Origin: Halobellus captivus
GTDB lineage: Archaea; Halobacteriota; Halobacteria; Halobacteriales; Haloferacaceae
DNA: 64,000 nt
Direction of reading: 5' to 3'
Assembly: GCF_003697845.1 (NCBI RefSeq)
Contig: NZ_RDQE01000006.1
Location: 173,193 to 237,192 of the forward strand
Shown: piece after piece, positions 19,500 through 28,257 of the stretch
Layout of the letters: each line of letters opens with the position of its first letter
Position numbering within the stretch: the first letter of the stretch is position 1
Position numbers and translations under genes: made by a program
Notes under the pieces: model-generated
Database searches by the model: none
Told to the model about the DNA's origin: nothing
The model's input: only the letters and a program-made list of their open reading frames with translations

Positions 19500-19952
19500 A
19501 TGAGCCTCGAAGCCACCGTCGCCGCCCCGTTCAAGCGACACGCCACGGAGCGGCTGGGCGAGGGCGAGTTCGTCGTCGCGCTCTCGTTGGAACGGGAGTG
19601 GTTCTCGCCGGACCAGGCGAAGCGACTCGTCGACGTGGCCGTCGGACGCGGACTCGTCGACGAGGAGGACGGCGAGCTGGTCGCGCGGTTCGATCCCGAC
19701 GAGGTCGTCGTTCCGGAGGACTTCAAACCCGACGAGGACGTGTTGCGCGAGCAGTCCACCTTCGAGACCGCCCTCGACGCAGTCGTCTCCGCGGGCGTCG
19801 AGAAGCAGCGGGCGGTCGCCGGGATCAACGAGCGCCAGCGCGCGCTGGCGGTGACCATCGAGGCGGCCGCCGTCCTCTACGCGAAGGAGCAGGGCGCGCG
19901 CGTCGACCACCTCGTCGAGGACGTTCGCGCGGAGCTGGCAGGGGGCGAGTGA
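19500..19952 (+). CDS. DUF2240 family protein
   Basis: A 150-residue soluble protein matching the archaeal DUF2240 pattern: an N-terminal helical part (FKRHATERLGEGEFVVALSLEREWFSPDQAKRLV), then DEVVVPEDFKPDEDVL and a long C-terminal helix. It looks like a small winged-helix protein, but no partner is known to me. Its stop overlaps the start of the next gene by one base, so the two are translated from one message. Confidence 0.75.
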   Translation: MSLEATVAAPFKRHATERLGEGEFVVALSLEREWFSPDQAKRLVDVAVGRGLVDEEDGELVARFDPDEVVVPEDFKPDEDVLREQSTFETALDAVVSAGVEKQRAVAGINERQRALAVTIEAAAVLYAKEQGARVDHLVEDVRAELAGGE

Positions 19953-20398
19953 TGGTCGAGGACCGACTGACCGACGGCGTCCGGATCGGCCAGCTGTTCG
20001 CCTCCGAGGTGACCGGCGACCGTGGACGCCTTCGCGAGCTCGCCGTGACCGACGCCGACCCCGACGTGGAACCGACCGCCGACGGCGCGTTGGCGTTCCG
20101 GCTGGTCGACGTCGCCGTCGTCTCCGCCGCCGGCGACGACGATGAGGACGACGACGACGCGATCGAAGCGAACGACGGGGACGTCGTCGCGGACGCGTAC
20201 GTCCAGCCGGACCGCGTCAGGGTCGAGTTCCGCCGCGCGCCGGAACGGGTCGCCGACGCCGCCGGCGAGGCGGGACTGCTCGTCAGACCGAAGGCCGTGC
20301 GCCCGCCGCGGACGCTCGTGTTCCTCGAGGACGGCGCGGACGTGAAGCGGGTGCTGCCGGCGTTGGAGACGGTCGTCGAGGACGGGTCGGAGACGTAG
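19952..20398 (+). CDS. haloarchaeal protein of unknown function, coupled to DUF2240
   Basis: A 148-residue acidic soluble protein. Its middle holds a poly-Asp run (DDDEDDDDA), and the C-terminal half reads as two beta-rich segments, YVQPDRVRVEFRRAP and VRPPRTLVFLEDGADVKR. I recognise no catalytic motif. The start at 19952 overlaps the stop of the DUF2240 gene, so the two proteins may act together. Longer in-frame versions read back through the neighbour and are rejected. Confidence 0.65.
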   Translation: MVEDRLTDGVRIGQLFASEVTGDRGRLRELAVTDADPDVEPTADGALAFRLVDVAVVSAAGDDDEDDDDAIEANDGDVVADAYVQPDRVRVEFRRAPERVADAAGEAGLLVRPKAVRPPRTLVFLEDGADVKRVLPALETVVEDGSET

Positions 20399-20509
20399 CA
20401 GCCGAACCGCACGAAGCGGAGCGGCCAACCGGACGAAGACGGTCGGTGGATGCCGGTCGACCTGCCGTCATTCCGTGCCCCGCCGTCATTTCGTCACGCC
20501 ACCACGTCG

Positions 20510-22492
20510 TTACTCGGGTCCGCCGTCGCCCATCGCGACCGATCGGGACCCCGGCGGCGAGGGGTCCTCCCCCCTCGACTCACCGGCGACGTCGAACTTC
20601 CGGAGGAGTCGGCGGAGGCGCTCGGCGCGATCGGTGAGCGATCCCGCCTCCGCGGCGGCGGCCGTCATCGCGGAGAGCTGCTCGTCGGCCGCCGCGGAGG
20701 CGGCGTCCGTCTCGTCGGCGGTCGCATGGCTGATCTCGGCGACCTCCTCGGCCATCGCCACCGCCTCCTCGGTGCTCGCCGCCTGGTCGTCCGTCGCCTG
20801 GCCGATCTCGTGGATCCCGTCGTCGGTCTCGGCCGCGTTCTCGGCCACCCGCGTGAACGCGTCGGCGGCGTCCCCGACGGCATCCGCCCCCGCCTCCAGG
20901 TGATCCTCGGCGGTCCGGACCTCGTCGACGGCCGCCTCGGTTCGGGCCTGGGTTCCGGCGATGAGCTCCTCGATGTCGCTCGCGGCCTCCTTCGTCTCCT
21001 CGGCGAGCTGCTTGACCTCGTCGGCGACGACGGCGAATCCGGCGCTCGATCCGGCTCCGGAGCCGTTCGCGCCGCCCCCACCGCCCGCACGGGCGGCCTC
21101 GATGTTGGCGTTGAGCGCGAGCAGGTTCGTCTGTTCGGCGATGTCGCCGATCAGGTCGACGATGTCGCCGATGTCGGTCATCCGGTCGTCGAGGTCCCTG
21201 ACCGTCCGGGCGGTGGAATCGAGCGCGTCTCGCGACTCCCGAACGCTGTCCATCGCCCCGTCCGCGGTGTCCCGTCCTTCGTCCGCGATCGACGCCGTCC
21301 GCCGGGCCGCGTCCGCGACCGTCTCGGTCGACGCGGCGACCTCCTCGATCGCCGCCGAGAGGTCGTTCATCTCGCCGGAGACCTCCTCGAGCATCTCGCG
21401 CTGTTCGTCGGCTCCCGACGCGATCTCCGCGATGGAGCGGCCGAGATCCTCGCTCAGTTCCTCGGCGGCGGAGACGCCGGTCATCGTCTCCTCGCTCGCC
21501 TCGGAGACCTCGTCGGCGAACGACTGGACCTCCCACACGGTGGACTCCAGATCGTCGATCATCCCGTTGAACGCGACGGCGATCCGCTCCATCGGCTCGC
21601 TCTCGCTGTCGGCGTCGAGCCGGACCGTGAGGTCGCCGTCGGCCGCCTCGGCCATGGTCGCGCGGTAGTCGTCGGCCTTCGCCTCGAGGTGTCGGTTCAG
21701 GCGCTCGACCTCCTCGCGACGCCTCTCGGCCTCGGCTTTGGCCGCCTCGACGTCCTGGATCTCCGCTCTCTGTTCGGCGACGAGTTCGAGCTGCCGTTTC
21801 GCCTCCGCCCGAGACTTCTCGATGGAGTACCAGTTGACCACCAGGGCCATCGCGAGCCCAGTGATGAACACCGCGTGGATCCCGCCCCAGACGATCGGGT
21901 TGGCGACGGCGGCCGGGTGGTTGTAGACGAGACTCGAATCGATCAGGCTGAACGCCCCGTGACCGAGCGCGACGTACCCCATCCCCACCGCGAAGGGAAG
22001 CCAGTCCTCGTAGACCGCGAGCACGGCGAGGAACACGAAGAAGTGGAAGTGCGCCTCGATGTAGCCGCCGGAGAGCTTCACGAGCGCCATCGACACGGTC
22101 ATCGCCGAGAACGCCGCGATCACGGTCCGGGTCCGCCGACCGAGAACCGACCAGTTCGCGAGCGCCGCGGTCGCGAGGATCCCCCCGAGGAAGCCCCCGA
22201 GCATCCAGGAGGGGACGGCGGGGATCTCCGCGCCGGTGAACGGCTCCGTTCCCCGATAGAGGCCCAACGCGAGGAGGAACGGCACCTGTGCGACCACGAG
22301 AAGCAGGATGTTCCGGTGCCGGCCGCGCCACATCTCCTCCGGCATCGACGTGCCGTCCGGGATATACCGGATCACCTCCCGAAGCGCATCCAGGCCCGTC
22401 CGATCGTGCTCCGTCGGCGTCGTTCGGCCGTGATCGCCCCCTCCCGGCGTGTCCAGTTCGCCCCCCTCAGACCCCATCGTTGGCTCGCTCAT
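20510..22492 (-). CDS. methyl-accepting chemotaxis transducer with six-helix membrane sensor
   Basis: A 660-residue transducer. About six membrane helices occupy residues 60-245. Among them is the His-rich motif GGYIEAHFHFFVFLA (about 128-142), known from other membrane sensor domains. A coiled coil and a HAMP-like stretch (ADGDLTVRL) follow, then a methyl-accepting signalling domain with the tip EQTNLLALNANIEAARA. Immediately after the tip there is an unusual Gly/Ser/Asn-rich insertion (DNA about 21039-21090) before GFAVVADEV. It should signal to CheA; no other che genes are in the window. Confidence 0.9.
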   Translation of the reverse strand: MSEPTMGSEGGELDTPGGGDHGRTTPTEHDRTGLDALREVIRYIPDGTSMPEEMWRGRHRNILLLVVAQVPFLLALGLYRGTEPFTGAEIPAVPSWMLGGFLGGILATAALANWSVLGRRTRTVIAAFSAMTVSMALVKLSGGYIEAHFHFFVFLAVLAVYEDWLPFAVGMGYVALGHGAFSLIDSSLVYNHPAAVANPIVWGGIHAVFITGLAMALVVNWYSIEKSRAEAKRQLELVAEQRAEIQDVEAAKAEAERRREEVERLNRHLEAKADDYRATMAEAADGDLTVRLDADSESEPMERIAVAFNGMIDDLESTVWEVQSFADEVSEASEETMTGVSAAEELSEDLGRSIAEIASGADEQREMLEEVSGEMNDLSAAIEEVAASTETVADAARRTASIADEGRDTADGAMDSVRESRDALDSTARTVRDLDDRMTDIGDIVDLIGDIAEQTNLLALNANIEAARAGGGGGANGSGAGSSAGFAVVADEVKQLAEETKEAASDIEELIAGTQARTEAAVDEVRTAEDHLEAGADAVGDAADAFTRVAENAAETDDGIHEIGQATDDQAASTEEAVAMAEEVAEISHATADETDAASAAADEQLSAMTAAAAEAGSLTDRAERLRRLLRKFDVAGESRGEDPSPPGSRSVAMGDGGPE

Positions 22493-22775
22493 GGTCGCGG
22501 GAAGTGGGATCCCTCAAAGAACGTTGGCTTCCGAGTATCTCGTTTGATATTCGTTGAACGTGTCGCTAGCGACGAGCCGGGAAAAGCGTAGCCGGTCCGA
22601 CCCGTCGTTCGATCCCGGCGGAGGTCGGAGACGGGACCCGTGGACGTCCGTCGATCCCGGGAAGCCGTATCTTTTTGACCAACACGTTCACACAAGAAAT
22701 ACAGTCATGATTTCATGAAAATAAATTTATGTACTGCCGCCGGATACGCACGGTTAAGGGGATATTAACAGCGCC

Positions 22776-23054
22776 ATGCCGATCAGATCCATACACGACA
22801 CCGATAAAGACCTGCTTAACCAGCTCACCGGGCTCACGGGGCTCGGATGGACCACGTCCGTACTGGGGTATTTGAGCACCGTGATCGGATACGGGAACGG
22901 GCTGATAAGTCGGCTCGTCGCGGAACCGCAGTCGCTCCTGTACGTCGGGGGTGGCTTCTTCGTCCTCACGCTGGGGCTCGATCGGTTCAGGAACATGCTC
23001 CTGGACGGAGAAGGAGGCGGGGACGAGCGAACAGCCGAGACGGGAGGGGAATAG
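22776..23054 (+). CDS. small membrane protein of unknown function
   Basis: A 92-residue protein with an N-terminal amphipathic region (DTDKDLLNQLTGLTGLGW), one or two hydrophobic helices (about 30-48 and 55-73), and an acidic Gly/Glu tail. The gap upstream (22493-22775) contains an AT-rich stretch at 22705-22740 and a GATATTAAC box at about 22761, close to the ATG, so the promoter is probably just upstream. It is divergent from the transducer gene; a role in sensing is possible but not shown. Confidence 0.6.
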   Translation: MPIRSIHDTDKDLLNQLTGLTGLGWTTSVLGYLSTVIGYGNGLISRLVAEPQSLLYVGGGFFVLTLGLDRFRNMLLDGEGGGDERTAETGGE

Positions 23055-23241
23055 CGTCCGTACTCGACGGCCTGCGACGGGAGTCCCGTTTCGAGGCGGT
23101 CGACGACGGATTCGGGGGGTCGACGACGGAGGAGATCGACGATCGGTTCGGACGGTCGATGACGTCGGGCTCGATCCCCGTTCGGACGACGGGCCGGGGA
23201 AGCCGATTTACTTTTAAATCACTCCGGACCACAGTACTGGC

Positions 23242-24540
23242 GTGACCCTCGATCCGATCCACGTTGAGAACATCGCGCGGCTCGCGTACGGCATCGCGGG
23301 CGACGTGGACACGACGGACCACGAGGACCTCGCGGGGCGGGTGTGGGACGACTGGCTCACCGGGCTCCGGCGTGACGGCCGCGTCGTGATCGAGCCCGTC
23401 GCCGACCACGAGCGCCGGCGAACGCCCATCGACGACGTGGCGCTCGGGGAGCGGCCCTTCGGGACGGTTCACGGGCTCGACTCCGGAACTATCAACCCGA
23501 CGACGTTCAAGAACGGGCTGGTCGTCGACGTGGCACACGCGGCGATGGCCGCCGAACCGACCGATCTCGACCTCCACCGCGACCGGACGATCGTCGCGAC
23601 GGTCCACGCCGGCGACTCGACCGCCGACTTCGACGACGAGTGGACGGAGCGGGACGCGGGCCACACCCGCCAGCGCGTGCTCCACGCGCCGCGGGTGAAC
23701 CGGTACGCCGAGGGGATCGTCCACGCGCTCGCGCTCTACCTCGCCGAGGGCACCCACGCGCTCGACCACGCCGACGAGGTCGGGGAGCTCCTGATCCTCG
23801 ACGGCCCCATCTACCCCAAGGAGCTGTTCACCTGGGAGGACCGCGACCCCGAACTCGGCGAGCTCGCGCGCGAGGCGAAGCCGCGGGCGGTCGTCGAGAA
23901 GTACGTGCGGCTCGTCGAGCGATTCGTCGAGCGCGACGTCCCCCTCGCGGGCTTCGTGAAGAACCCCTCCAGCCGAACGATCGTGCGGACGCTCGCCCGG
24001 AAGGGGTTCGAGTCGCCCTGGCCCGATGACACCGCGCTCTTCACCCGGCTCCTGGAGCGGCGGGGGGGTGGCGGCGGGAACGGCGGGACCGCCGGACGAG
24101 GCGGGAGCGATGGCGGTCGGGGGACCGACGCCCGCCTCGACGACGACCTCACGTTCACCACCTGGTTCCACAGCCGCGGCGGCGCGGACGGGACGATGGC
24201 GGCCGACGCCGACGCGCTCGGGATCGACCGTACACTCGATCCGGAGCTGTACGAGCCCACGTTCATGGTGCTGTACGACCCGCGAACCGACGTGACCTAC
24301 AAGCTGGAGGCTCCCTACGCGTTCACCCGCGAGGAGGCGACCCGCGACCGGCTGACCCGGCAGGTGCTCGCGGACGTGGCGACCACCCGGGGACCGCCCG
24401 CGGCGGTCGGGAAGGCCGACGCGCTGGCGCGGATCGACGCCACCGAGAAGGCGGCGCTCCGTCGAAAGTTCGAGGAGCGGTTCGACAGCGACCAGCAGGC
24501 GACCTACGACGACCACCGATGGGGGAAGGAGCGGTACTGA
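23242..24540 (+). CDS. nurA: DNA repair nuclease NurA
   Basis: A 432-residue protein of the NurA family, a 5'-3' nuclease working with the HerA helicase in double-strand-break end resection. The first catalytic Asp lies in GTVHGLDSGTINP (about 74-86) and the second acidic cluster in ELLILDGPIYPKEL (about 182-195). A Gly-rich linker at about 275-295 separates these from the C-terminal part. HerA is not adjacent in this window. GTG at 23242 follows TTTACTTTTAAATC (23208-23221), a good TATA region 25-30 bases upstream. Confidence 0.85.
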   Translation: MTLDPIHVENIARLAYGIAGDVDTTDHEDLAGRVWDDWLTGLRRDGRVVIEPVADHERRRTPIDDVALGERPFGTVHGLDSGTINPTTFKNGLVVDVAHAAMAAEPTDLDLHRDRTIVATVHAGDSTADFDDEWTERDAGHTRQRVLHAPRVNRYAEGIVHALALYLAEGTHALDHADEVGELLILDGPIYPKELFTWEDRDPELGELAREAKPRAVVEKYVRLVERFVERDVPLAGFVKNPSSRTIVRTLARKGFESPWPDDTALFTRLLERRGGGGGNGGTAGRGGSDGGRGTDARLDDDLTFTTWFHSRGGADGTMAADADALGIDRTLDPELYEPTFMVLYDPRTDVTYKLEAPYAFTREEATRDRLTRQVLADVATTRGPPAAVGKADALARIDATEKAALRRKFEERFDSDQQATYDDHRWGKERY

Positions 24541-24610
24541 ACGGTACGGAGGGACGGCTCCACGGCTCCACCGATCCGGGCTTTTTGTCCGTTCGCCGCG
24601 ACCCGACCGT

Positions 24611-25497
24611 ATGATCGGCCAGAGACCGACCGGACAGCTATCGCCGCCGGAGTGGACGACGGAGCTGGTGTCGGCGTACGATCGGGCGTTCTCGGAGCTG
24701 TTCTGGTTCCTCGTGGGGGTCGCGGTCGTCTACCTCCTCGGCCGGGTCGTCGTCGTTCCGTTCGTGATCCGGGTCGTGCGGGCACGCAACCGCAACAACC
24801 CCACGATCGAGTCCGCAGTCGAGACGTACCTCCAGGTGGTTCTGATCGGGTTCGCGACCCTGACGGGGGTGATCGCCGCCGGTTACGGGAGCGTGCTCAC
24901 CCAGTCGGCGGTCGTCATCGCGGCCATCACGTTCGTCTTCGGCATCGCGGGCCAGCAGGTGTTCGGCTCGCTCATCAGCGGGATCTTCCTCGTGGCCGAT
25001 CCCGACTTCAACGTCGGCGACTGGATCGCGTGGCCGGGCGGGGAGGGAACCGTCGAGGCCGTCGACTTCCGCGTGACGCGGGTCCGGACGCCGGACAACG
25101 AGACGATCACCGTCCCGAACACCGACCTCACGAGCAACGCGCTCACCCGGCCCTACGGTCGCGACACGTACCGTATCACCGAACGGGTGTACGTCGCCTA
25201 CTACGAGGACCTCGAGCGAGCACTGATGGAGCTTCGGCAGGTCGCGACGGACCGGGAGTCGGTCCTCGACGAGCCGGAACCGAACGTGCGCGTCCTCGAT
25301 CTCGGGGAGAACGCGATCACGATACAGGCCGATCTGTGGATCGACGACCCGGCAACAGGGACGTCCTGACGCTCCGGTCGGACTTCCGCCGGTCGGTGAA
25401 ACGGCGCTTCGACGAGGAGGGGATCACGCTCGCTCCGCCCTCGGCACAGCAGCTCTCGGGCGAGGTCACCGTGGCGGAGCGCACGAACGGCGGGTGA
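24611..25497 (+). pseudogene. mscS: small-conductance mechanosensitive channel MscS, frameshifted
   Basis: The first frame (24611-25369) encodes 252 residues of an MscS channel. It has three N-terminal helices, a pore helix region (TFVFGIAGQQVFGSLISGIFLV) and the beta domain (FNVGDWIAWPGGEGTVEAVDFRVTRVRTPDNETITVPN). It stops shortly after WIDDP. The missing C-terminus (RDVLTLRSDFRRSVKRRF and beyond) continues in another frame to 25497. One lost base at about 25353 explains this: GCG-AAC would have become GCA-ACA. The full product would be about 295 residues, normal for MscS. Either the gene is damaged or the sequence has an error. Confidence 0.75.
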
Positions 25498-25559
25498 CGG
25501 TTCGGAAAGCGACGCGACCGATCCCGGCCCGAAACGTGACCGGATCCGCCGCGATCGGA

Positions 25560-25745
25560 TCCACCCCGAACCTCGCCGTCGGCGCGCCTCCGAGCGCCCC
25601 GACGGGGCGCGAGGAGTCCGCGAGGGAGTCGGTGGTCCGGAGCGAAGCAGAGGAGCACCGACGAGGCTGGGGAGGCGTGAGGTGCGGGGCGGAGCGGTGG
25701 GGTAGGGTGGGTGGGTGGAACTCAGGTCGGCGTTCTCGATCACGA
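25560..25745 (-). repeat. dispersed hairpin element, A module only
   Basis: This lies in the 365-base gap 25498-25862. Read on the minus strand it carries the A core GCACCTCACGCCTCCCCAGC. It also has an arm pair GTCGGTG/CACCGAC and the terminal hairpin GCGCCCC/GGGGCGC (25594-25610), followed by GGAGGCGCGCC. No B module follows. The remaining 120 bases of the gap hold the promoter of the next gene, with TTTATCATAA at about 25833. Confidence 0.75.
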
Positions 25746-25862
25746 CCGAGTATGACAAAGCGTCCGGAACGTCCGCGGATCCCTCCTCGACCCGTTCACC
25801 GAATCCGAACGGAAAGCACGCCGAGCGGTGGATTTATCATAACAAATAAGAACACCAACACG

Positions 25863-26126
25863 ATGTCGATTCCGCCCTCCCTGACGCAGATACCGACCTA
25901 CGAGATCCTGCCGGGCGTCGTCGTGGCGCGCGACGAGCTGTGGCTCCTGGTCGCCCTGTTGATCCTCTGGGCGACGGTCGGGCGGTGGCTGTACCGCGAC
26001 GCCAAAGCCAGGGGAAGCGAGTGGGCCTGGCAGTGGGGGTTCGGGACGCCCCTGACCGTGGTGGCGGGGATCGACGTGATGCTTCTGGTGGTCGTCATCT
26101 ACCTCCTCCTCCGGGACTCGGAGTAG
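25863..26126 (+). CDS. small two-helix membrane protein
   Basis: An 87-residue protein with a hydrophobic helix at about 24-42 and another at about 62-84, separated by a basic, Trp-rich loop (RWLYRDAKARGSEWAWQWG). The ATG at 25863 lies about 27 bases after TTTATCATAA, fitting a leaderless start; an upstream in-frame ATG would place this box inside the gene. No function is recognised. It is convergent with the CAAX protease gene. Confidence 0.65.
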   Translation: MSIPPSLTQIPTYEILPGVVVARDELWLLVALLILWATVGRWLYRDAKARGSEWAWQWGFGTPLTVVAGIDVMLLVVVIYLLLRDSE

Positions 26127-26144
26127 TCCACACCCGACCGCAGA

Positions 26145-26873
26145 TCAGATCGCCCCCGCCAACAACACCGCGTAGATCGCGGCGTTGTACACGCCGTGCG
26201 CGAGTCCGGGCACCAACACGTTCCCGGTCCGCTCGTAGAGGTAGCCGAGCACGCAGCCCAACACGATCACGACCCCGACGTACGCCCACCGCTCGGCGGG
26301 CGTCCCCTGGATCCCCGAGAGATGGACGAGCCCGAAGAGAACGCTCGCGATCAGGACCGCCGGGGGCGCGTCGAACGCCCGACGGAGTCCGCCCTGGACC
26401 ACCCCGCGGAAGAGCACCTCCTCGACCGGGCCGACGACGAGAAGCGAGACCGCGACCATCGCGAGGTAGTACTCGACGGGGTCGCCGGCGGGGACGACCG
26501 CCCGGTTCTGGCCGGTCGAGAGCCCGATCTGCTGGAGCGCGAACAAGGTCCCGTACTGGATCGCCAGGAGGCCGACCCCCGCGCCGACGACGATCCCGAC
26601 CTCCCGGATCGACGGTCGCGAGAACCGGAGGAGGTCCCGCTGGTCGGTGAGCACGAGGTACCCGGTTACGGCGAGGAGGAATCCCGCGAACTGGCCGAGC
26701 GTCCGGAGCAGCCGCCACCCGTTTCCGCCGTCGTCGACGAGGCCGATCCGGACCGCGAGGTTCGCGACCGGCGTGGCGACAGCGCTCGCGACGACGAGCG
26801 CGAACACGATCGCGAAGGCCGCGCTCGCGACGCGGACGGCGATGTCGAGCGACGCGGGGAGCTCCTCGGTCAT
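26145..26873 (-). CDS. CPBP family intramembrane metalloprotease (CAAX protease type)
   Basis: A 242-residue integral membrane protein with about seven or eight helices. The family active-site motifs are present: EEVLFRG at about 150-156, a second His in FGLVHLSG at about 182, and HGVYNAA near the C-terminus. Such enzymes cleave membrane-associated peptides. The start at 26873 gives an N-terminus just ahead of the first helix. It is 25 bases downstream of pgi on the same strand and could be cotranscribed with it. Confidence 0.85.
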   Translation of the reverse strand: MTEELPASLDIAVRVASAAFAIVFALVVASAVATPVANLAVRIGLVDDGGNGWRLLRTLGQFAGFLLAVTGYLVLTDQRDLLRFSRPSIREVGIVVGAGVGLLAIQYGTLFALQQIGLSTGQNRAVVPAGDPVEYYLAMVAVSLLVVGPVEEVLFRGVVQGGLRRAFDAPPAVLIASVLFGLVHLSGIQGTPAERWAYVGVVIVLGCVLGYLYERTGNVLVPGLAHGVYNAAIYAVLLAGAI

Positions 26874-26898
26874 CGCCGGCGCTAGGCGACCCGGGGTG

Positions 26899-28185
26899 TT
26901 AGTCGATCCGGAACTCGCGCTTGTCGGCGACCGCCTCGACCTCCGCGAACTCGCCGCCGCCGAGCAGCCCGCGGGCTGCCTTCTTGCCCCACTCGACGGC
27001 CGGCTGGGTGAACGTCGAGACGTTCGCGAGCTCGCCGTAGAGCACGCAGGCGGCCTCCATCCCGTACAGGAGCTCGCCGAGCGCGCGTTCGTCCACGCGG
27101 TCGATCTCGAGGCGGACGTTCGGTACGTCCGCGGCCGCGAGGCTCGCCTCCGTCGCCTCGAACTCCGCGTCGAGGAGGTCGCCGAGCGACGAGCCGCCGA
27201 GGTACGAGAGCCCCTCGAGGTCGGTCTCGGGGATCGGCGCGTCGGCGCGCTCCGTCGGCCGGACGAGGGTGACGAGCTTGTCGGGCGGACCCGCGCGGTA
27301 GAGCTGGAGCTGTGAGTGCTGGTCGGTCGCGCCGAGCGCGCGGGCGGGCGTCTGCCCGAGCCCGTCCTTCCCGAGGCTCTCGGCCCACAGCTGAGCGAAC
27401 CACTCCGCGAACGTCTCCAGCGACTCCGCGTAGGGCATGAAGGCGTTCGTGAGCGCGCCGCGCTCCGCGAGCGCGTACGTCGTCGCACCGTAGGCGTACG
27501 CCGGCGACTCGAGGAGCGACCCCACGAGCGCGTCCATCCCGTCTCGCCCCCCTTCGAGCACCGCCTCGACGTCGTGGCCCTGGATCGCGGCGACCGCGAG
27601 CCCGACCGTCGAGAGCACGGAGAAGCGCCCCGGGACGCCCTCCGGGGCGTCGAGCGCGGGGAGGTCGTGTGTCTCCGCGAGCCGGCGGAGGTTCCCCTCC
27701 ACGCCGGTCGTGACGAGCGTGCGCTCGGTCCAGTCGACGCCCGCCGCGTCCATCGCCTCGCGGACGACGAGGAAGTTCGCGAGCGTCTCGGCGGTCGTCC
27801 CCGACCGTGAGACCACGTTGACGACGACGTCCTCGAGCGGGAGGTCGTCGAGCAGTCCGTCGACGTGGTCGGGATCGACGTTGTCGAGGAAGTACGCGTC
27901 CACGTCGCTCTCGAGCGCGTCCGCGAGCGTCGCCGCCCCGAGCGCGCTTCCGCCGATCCCGACGGTCAGGACCGCGGCGGGCTCGTCGAACGGCTCGACC
28001 GCGGCGCGGATCGCCGCCGGGTCGGCCGTCTCGGGCAGGGAGAGCGATGCGTAGCCGAACTCGTCGTCCGCCATGCCCCGAGCGATCCGCTCGTGGGCGT
28101 CCGCGACGCGATCGTCGAGCCTGTCGAGCGTCTCCTCCGTGAGCCCCGGTTGGGTGCCGAGGGCGTTGCCGATGTCCACGTCCAT
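26899..28185 (-). CDS. pgi: glucose-6-phosphate isomerase
   Basis: A 428-residue classical Pgi that interconverts glucose-6-phosphate and fructose-6-phosphate. It shows VGIGGSALGA (about 75-84), VVNVVSRSGTTAETLAN (sugar-phosphate binding, about 120-136), GRFSVLSTVGLAVAA, the catalytic region DQHSQLQLYR, and a C-terminal active-site Lys in QPAVEWGKKAARG. It is shorter than bacterial Pgi, as usual in haloarchaea. In these organisms the enzyme serves mainly gluconeogenesis. Confidence 0.93.
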   Translation of the reverse strand: MDVDIGNALGTQPGLTEETLDRLDDRVADAHERIARGMADDEFGYASLSLPETADPAAIRAAVEPFDEPAAVLTVGIGGSALGAATLADALESDVDAYFLDNVDPDHVDGLLDDLPLEDVVVNVVSRSGTTAETLANFLVVREAMDAAGVDWTERTLVTTGVEGNLRRLAETHDLPALDAPEGVPGRFSVLSTVGLAVAAIQGHDVEAVLEGGRDGMDALVGSLLESPAYAYGATTYALAERGALTNAFMPYAESLETFAEWFAQLWAESLGKDGLGQTPARALGATDQHSQLQLYRAGPPDKLVTLVRPTERADAPIPETDLEGLSYLGGSSLGDLLDAEFEATEASLAAADVPNVRLEIDRVDERALGELLYGMEAACVLYGELANVSTFTQPAVEWGKKAARGLLGGGEFAEVEAVADKREFRID

Positions 28186-28257
28186 ACACGAGGCAGGCTC
28201 CGGCGGTCCATAAGCGTGGGTCGTTCGGGCGAGTTCCCGGATTCGACCGTGATACGC

